64,000 nucleotides of DNA from Eubacterium sp. AF36-5BH (GTDB taxonomy: Bacteria; Bacillota; Clostridia; Lachnospirales; Lachnospiraceae), in assembly GCF_003460505.1 (NCBI RefSeq), contig NZ_QTVG01000011.1, positions 15,244 to 79,243 on the forward strand, given 5' to 3'. Made by a program: the position numbers and the translations under genes. The notes beneath the pieces are model-generated. The model saw nothing but the letters and a program-made list of their open reading frames with translations. It did not search any database and was not told where the DNA came from. Position 1 is the stretch's first letter; each line of letters starts with the position of its first letter. Positions 60,238-64,000 of the stretch are shown piece by piece.

Positions 60238-61603
60238 GTCTTTGTTTGATCAATTAAAATGTTAATTAACGCTTAAGTAGCTTTGGACTCAAAGTAACTT
60301 CATCGGGTGGAATAGGTGAAAGTTGTAGCAAAGACAATAACTTTTTCACGTCTTTGGAGTCCATTAAATCAAAAGGTGTTTTGTTATCTAAATTTTCACG
60401 AAGAACACTGTTTATATGACAAGAGATTAACGTTACGTCAGCAACAGTGAGGGGTGAAAAACTAACACCTTTAGGAAGTATTCTTCGTATTAAACGATGG
60501 TTGTTTTCGACCTGTGGTTTTTGCCACGAAGCTTGAGGATCACAAAAGAATACACGAGTTCTGGAAAGTCCTGTTCTTGTGTGTTCAAGTGCTTGAGGAT
60601 TTTTGAATTCAACGCCGTTATCGGTCAAGATAACAGGAAATAATCTCTTGAATAGAGAGACTCCAAGAATCTCAGTTAAGGAATCAAAAATCTGAATTAC
60701 ACTATCCTGAGTTCCATCGTTCATTAGAAAGATAAGCATAAAACCTGTCCTTCTAAAAATCATAGTAAGAAATACTTTTCCCTTATTACGACCACCCTTT
60801 ACAGTATCCATTTCTACAACAGGTAGATCTGGGTTTGCTTCCATGAAGGATTTGAAATCTTCATAGGTGCGACCTTGTCTATATTGGTATTCAAGCTTGG
60901 TAAGAACCTTTTTAGGTCTACGTTGCCTGTAAACAACCTTTTTAGGAAGGTCAATATTACGAACCTTAAAAACACCCTGGTCAATGTAATTATAGAGAGT
61001 TCTCTCTGATATACCTAATTCATCTAAGTGCGTAGCACAAATGTGATTTAGAGATTGACCTTTAGCAATAAGAGGTTCAATTATATCAGCAATTGCTCTT
61101 AATTCAGATGGAGTTTTTCTGACACCGGAATGAGCATTGCGAATGCTTTTGTGATGAGCAGCATCAGCTCTGTGAGCTGTATAGTAAGCCTTGTTACGTT
61201 TACATTGTTTAAGCATAGAACAATTAGTGCAGACATAAGGAGGTTTATCTAAAAGAGGACATTGAGAAGATTCATAAGAAGCGCAAATATTTGTGCATAT
61301 ACGATCTTCAGGACATCGCTTACAACGATATCCATAACATCCATGTACTCCAACATCATCGCAGATAGAATTCTTTAGGCAAGAGTTTTTGTGAGTACAA
61401 TCATTCTCGCCAGGGAGAGGAATTCTATCAACAAAGCATCGATATTTAATTACTTCTCTAGAAATGGTAGAAGCTGAACGTTCAAGATTTCTACCAATAG
61501 AGGCAAAAGAGTAGTCTTTACTAATCATACGTTCAATAATTATTCGTTCAGATAAGGATAATTGTTTTGGCATAAAAGCCTCCTTTCTGATCAAACAAAG
61601 ACT
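60238..61603 (-). mobile_element. IS30-family insertion sequence
   Basis: Perfect 16-bp inverted repeats AGTCTTTGTTTGATCA at 60238-60253 and (inverted) 61588-61603 closely flank the transposase gene: 12 bp after its stop and 15 bp before its start. No clear target duplication is visible, so the ends may extend slightly further. Confidence 0.75.
60266..61573 (-). CDS. IS30-family transposase
   Basis: 435 residues from the ATG at 61573 (GAAAGGAGG upstream on the minus strand). An N-terminal helix-turn-helix (LSLSERIIIERMISKDYSFASIGRNLERSASTISREV) is followed by a cysteine-rich segment (CKRCPEDRICTNICASYESSQCP) and a DDE integrase core: Asp in VEMDTVKGG, Asp in VILTDNGVEF and Glu in KPQVENNHRLIRRILPKG. 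The frame is intact, so the element may be active. Confidence 0.95.
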   Translation of the reverse strand: MPKQLSLSERIIIERMISKDYSFASIGRNLERSASTISREVIKYRCFVDRIPLPGENDCTHKNSCLKNSICDDVGVHGCYGYRCKRCPEDRICTNICASYESSQCPLLDKPPYVCTNCSMLKQCKRNKAYYTAHRADAAHHKSIRNAHSGVRKTPSELRAIADIIEPLIAKGQSLNHICATHLDELGISERTLYNYIDQGVFKVRNIDLPKKVVYRQRRPKKVLTKLEYQYRQGRTYEDFKSFMEANPDLPVVEMDTVKGGRNKGKVFLTMIFRRTGFMLIFLMNDGTQDSVIQIFDSLTEILGVSLFKRLFPVILTDNGVEFKNPQALEHTRTGLSRTRVFFCDPQASWQKPQVENNHRLIRRILPKGVSFSPLTVADVTLISCHINSVLRENLDNKTPFDLMDSKDVKKLLSLLQLSPIPPDEVTLSPKLLKR

Positions 61604-61630
61604 ACTTAAAATATACACTTTTGCAAAGGT

Positions 61631-61674
61631 AACTGCTAGTTTGCAAAAGTAGTAGCATGGAAAAACTAGCAGTT
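61631..61674. other. Perfect 12-bp inverted repeat beside the insertion sequence
   Basis: AACTGCTAGTTT (61631-61642) and AAACTAGCAGTT (61663-61674) flank a 20-base loop. It lies between the IS and the HIRAN-like gene and has no T-run. Confidence 0.6.
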
Positions 61675-61789
61675 TAAATTGCAATTAAATTCGAAAAAAT
61701 AGCGGAATCGAGTCCTGAAAAAGGGACAGTGAATGTGAGAAAATGGAGTCATAAAAGGAAAAATAGCAGCTATAAAGGAGGAAAAAAAG

Positions 61790-62107
61790 ATGGAAAATAA
61801 GATTTATTTTACAATTACAGGAACAGGATTTTTTGAAGGTGACGAATTTTTTGAAAAGGATATGGAAGTGCTTCTTGAGAAAGAACCGGACAACAAATAT
61901 GACCACGAAGCAATTCTTGTAAAAATGCCGGGAATTGGAAAAGTTGGGCATGTGGCAAATAGTTGTAGTACAGTCATTGGCGAGTCATATAGTGCAGGAC
62001 GAATTTATGACAAAATTGGCGACACAGCAGTTGGAAAAGTGCTTTACAAAATGCCAAGAGGAATTCTGTGTAAATTAGTAAAACCAGTAGATGAAATTAA
62101 ATTTTAA
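61790..62107 (+). CDS. HIRAN-domain-like small protein
   Basis: 105 residues. The pattern FTITGTGFFEG...DMEVLLEKEPDNKYDHEAILVKMPGIGKVGHVANS matches the HIRAN domain (G-x-x-x-Y/F near the start, EPxNxYDxxAIxV, (I/V)GHV), which in helicase-type proteins binds DNA ends. Here the domain stands alone. AAAGGAGG precedes the ATG. It lies between an IS and a type I restriction-modification operon, both in accessory DNA, but is separated from hsdM by 204 bp. Confidence 0.7.
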   Translation: MENKIYFTITGTGFFEGDEFFEKDMEVLLEKEPDNKYDHEAILVKMPGIGKVGHVANSCSTVIGESYSAGRIYDKIGDTAVGKVLYKMPRGILCKLVKPVDEIKF

Positions 62108-62201
62108 AGAAGTTATTGGAATTAGAATTATTGTGTAGCTGAAATGGAAAATGACAGTACAAATAATGAAATAATGTATAAATAAGGAGGCAAATATAAC
62201 A

Positions 62202-62273
62202 ATGCAAAAGTTGTATAAAATAGCCACTTATAATATAATTAATAAATATTTACAATGTGATAAAAATGAATAA
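62202..62273 (+). CDS. Possible 23-codon leader ORF before hsdM
   Basis: MQKLYKIATYNIINKYLQCD... after AAGGAGG 11 bases upstream. The composition is basic and AT-rich. Only the strong site supports translation; it may be a chance ORF. Confidence 0.25.
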   Translation: MQKLYKIATYNIINKYLQCDKNE

Positions 62274-62311
62274 ATAATTATTTGATTTACTAAAAATATA
62301 GGAGGACTAAA

Positions 62312-63907
62312 ATGGCAGAAGGAAAAGATTTGTTGCAGGTTTTGTGGAGCGGAGCAGATGTATTAAGAGGTAAGATGGATGCAAATGAATACAAAACTTA
62401 TTTATTAGGATTAGTATTTTATAAGTATTTATCAGATTCATATTTATCAAAAGTATATGATTTATTAAACGATGAAACACCAGATGATTTAGAAGAAGCA
62501 CAGGAAGTTTATGAGGATGTAATGAATAGTGAAGATGCCGAAGAACTATTGGCAGAATTGAAAGAATCATTACGTTATACATTGGACCCTGATATGACAT
62601 ATGTAAGCATATTGAAAGATGCTAAAAACAATTCTTTCAACAGAGAAAAATTACAGTCAGCATTTAATAGAATTCAGGAATCAGACGAATTATTTAATGG
62701 ATTATTTGCAGATGTTGATTTGTATTCAAACAGGCTTGGAACCGGAGACCAAAAACAGAGTGCAACAATAGCAGAAGTGATAAAAGTGTTAGATGGTGCA
62801 GATTTAATACATACAGAAGGCGATGTGCTAGGAAATGCATATGAATACTTAATAGGACAGTTTGCTTCTGAAACAGGAAAAAAGGCAGGGGAATTCTATA
62901 CTCCACATGGTCCGGCACAGATACTATGTCGAATTGCAATGACAGGACAGGAAGATAAAAAAGGATTACAGGTATATGACCCTTGTATGGGTTCAGGATC
63001 ATTAATGCTGAGCTGCAAAAATTATGCAAAAGAACCGGATTATATAAAATACTATGGACAGGAACTTATGCCATCAACTTATAATTTGGCAAGAATGAAT
63101 ATGTTTTTGCATGGAGTTTTGCCGGAAAATCAGCACTTAAGAAATGCTGATACATTAGATGCAGACTGGCCAACTGATGAAGAAACAGAATTTGATGTAG
63201 TTACAATGAATCCACCATATTCTGCAAAATGGTCTGCAGCAGAAGGATTTAAACAAGATGAAAGATTTATGGATTATGGTGGAAAGCTTGCACCAAAATC
63301 AAAAGCAGATTATGCATTCTTATTACACGGATTTTATCATTTAAAACAGACAGGAACAATGGCGATTGTTTTACCACATGGAGTTTTATTTAGAGGAGCA
63401 GCAGAAGGAACAATAAGAGAAACACTTTTGAAAAATGGTTCTATATATGCGGTAATTGGCTTGCCATCAAATATGTTTTATAATACTTCAATTCCAACAT
63501 GTATTGTAGTATTGAAAAAGCATCGTGATGGACGAGATGTGTTGTTTATAGATGCATCAAATTTGTATGAAAAAGAGAAAAAGCAGAATGTTATGAAAGA
63601 AGAACATATTGATCGTGTTCTTGAATTATATAATAACAGAGAAAGTGTAGAGAAAGAAGCATACCTTGCATCTTATGAAGACATTGTGAAAAATGATTAT
63701 AACTTGAATATACCACGATATGTAGATACTTCAGAAGAAGAACCAGAGATTGATTTAAAAGCACTTACGCTGAGAATAAGAGATACAGATAAAGAAATAA
63801 AAGAGGGTAATAATATGCTGTTAAGTATGTTAAAAGACCTAAATTTTGATAGCGATGAAACTAGAGAATCAGTAGAAGAATTCATAAAAGTCTTAGAGGA
63901 GGTGTAA
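62312..63907 (+). CDS. hsdM: Type I restriction-modification methyltransferase subunit HsdM
   Basis: 531 residues. The N-terminal helical domain (LLQVLWSGADVLRGKMDANEYKTYLLGLVFYKYLSD) and the N6-adenine methyltransferase core are clear: GEFYTPHGPAQILCRIA, SAM-binding DPCMGSGSLML (Asp223) and catalytic NPPY (300-303). With HsdS it methylates adenine at the recognition sequence and with HsdR forms the restriction complex. AGGAGG precedes the ATG. hsdS starts three bases after its stop. Confidence 0.97.
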   Translation: MAEGKDLLQVLWSGADVLRGKMDANEYKTYLLGLVFYKYLSDSYLSKVYDLLNDETPDDLEEAQEVYEDVMNSEDAEELLAELKESLRYTLDPDMTYVSILKDAKNNSFNREKLQSAFNRIQESDELFNGLFADVDLYSNRLGTGDQKQSATIAEVIKVLDGADLIHTEGDVLGNAYEYLIGQFASETGKKAGEFYTPHGPAQILCRIAMTGQEDKKGLQVYDPCMGSGSLMLSCKNYAKEPDYIKYYGQELMPSTYNLARMNMFLHGVLPENQHLRNADTLDADWPTDEETEFDVVTMNPPYSAKWSAAEGFKQDERFMDYGGKLAPKSKADYAFLLHGFYHLKQTGTMAIVLPHGVLFRGAAEGTIRETLLKNGSIYAVIGLPSNMFYNTSIPTCIVVLKKHRDGRDVLFIDASNLYEKEKKQNVMKEEHIDRVLELYNNRESVEKEAYLASYEDIVKNDYNLNIPRYVDTSEEEPEIDLKALTLRIRDTDKEIKEGNNMLLSMLKDLNFDSDETRESVEEFIKVLEEV

Positions 63908-63910
63908 AAT

Positions 63911-64000
63911 ATGGCAGATATACCAAAAATAAGATTTAAAGGATTTACTGAACCTTGGGAACAGCGTAAGTTGTCGGATGTAACAGAAAGTATAAAGAAT
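63911..64000 (+). CDS. hsdS: Type I specificity subunit HsdS, cut by the window end
   Basis: Only the first 30 codons are present: MADIPKIRFKGFTEPWEQRK and then LSDVTESIKN. PKIRFKGFTEPWEQRKL is the usual opening of a type I S-subunit target-recognition domain. It follows hsdM by three bases with GGAGGTG upstream. The recognition sequence cannot be read from this fragment. Confidence 0.9.
   Translation, partial: MADIPKIRFKGFTEPWEQRKLSDVTESIKN

Overview
The window is AT-rich DNA of a Gram-positive anaerobe, most likely a gut Clostridium relative of the family Lachnospiraceae. This rests on the S10-spc-alpha ribosomal gene order, a T-box in front of ileS, rubrerythrin, a class B sortase, LytTR regulators, a zinc-type S14, an L17 with a large insertion, and consistently strong AGGAGG ribosome binding sites. 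No rRNA or tRNA gene and no CRISPR array was seen.

Layout. Positions 1-5.2 kb hold secreted multidomain proteins, including a large protein cut by the window edge, and a 52-residue peptide gene. Positions 5.2-9.0 kb hold a T-box-controlled ileS with a large cruciform-like palindrome between T-box and gene. Positions 9.3-17.2 kb hold glycogen phosphorylase, an 84-bp tandem repeat array, a PD-(D/E)XK-like protein, a MATE exporter and a beta-CASP metallo-hydrolase. Positions 17.2-23.4 kb look like one regulatory unit. An AgrA/AgrC-like two-component system is followed by a promoter with two direct repeats 21 bp apart, as expected for a LytTR operator. That promoter drives a small secreted protein, a lipoprotein, two membrane proteins and an ABC ATPase. 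Positions 23.6-29.1 kb hold a repeat-bearing wall-anchored surface protein and its class B sortase. Positions 29.3-33.2 kb hold housekeeping genes (DNA repair glycosylase, YbaK deacylase, Sfp-type transferase, methyltransferase, rubrerythrin with a PerR-like box).

Positions 33.3-49.8 kb carry the S10, spc and alpha ribosomal operons with secY, adk, map, infA, rpmJ and rpoA. They include several structured leaders and intercistronic hairpins. Positions 50-58.6 kb hold a membrane glycosyltransferase, an LTA-synthase-like enzyme, the ECF transporter core ecfA1-ecfA2-ecfT, truA and rplM-rpsI. Positions 58.7-64 kb are accessory DNA: a probable type I toxin-antitoxin pair, a small secreted protein, an IS30-family element, a HIRAN-like protein and the start of a type I restriction-modification operon (hsdM, hsdS cut by the window end).

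A recurring oddity is the number of short, mutually unrelated tandem duplications (28-84 bp units, 2-5 copies) in the spacers outside the ribosomal operons. The most interesting candidates for follow-up are the LytTR-controlled secreted-protein/ABC operon, the toxin-antitoxin pair at 58.7-59.0 kb, the palindrome after the T-box, the 52-bp element shared by two promoter regions, and the uncharacterised domain shared by the two secreted proteins at the left edge.
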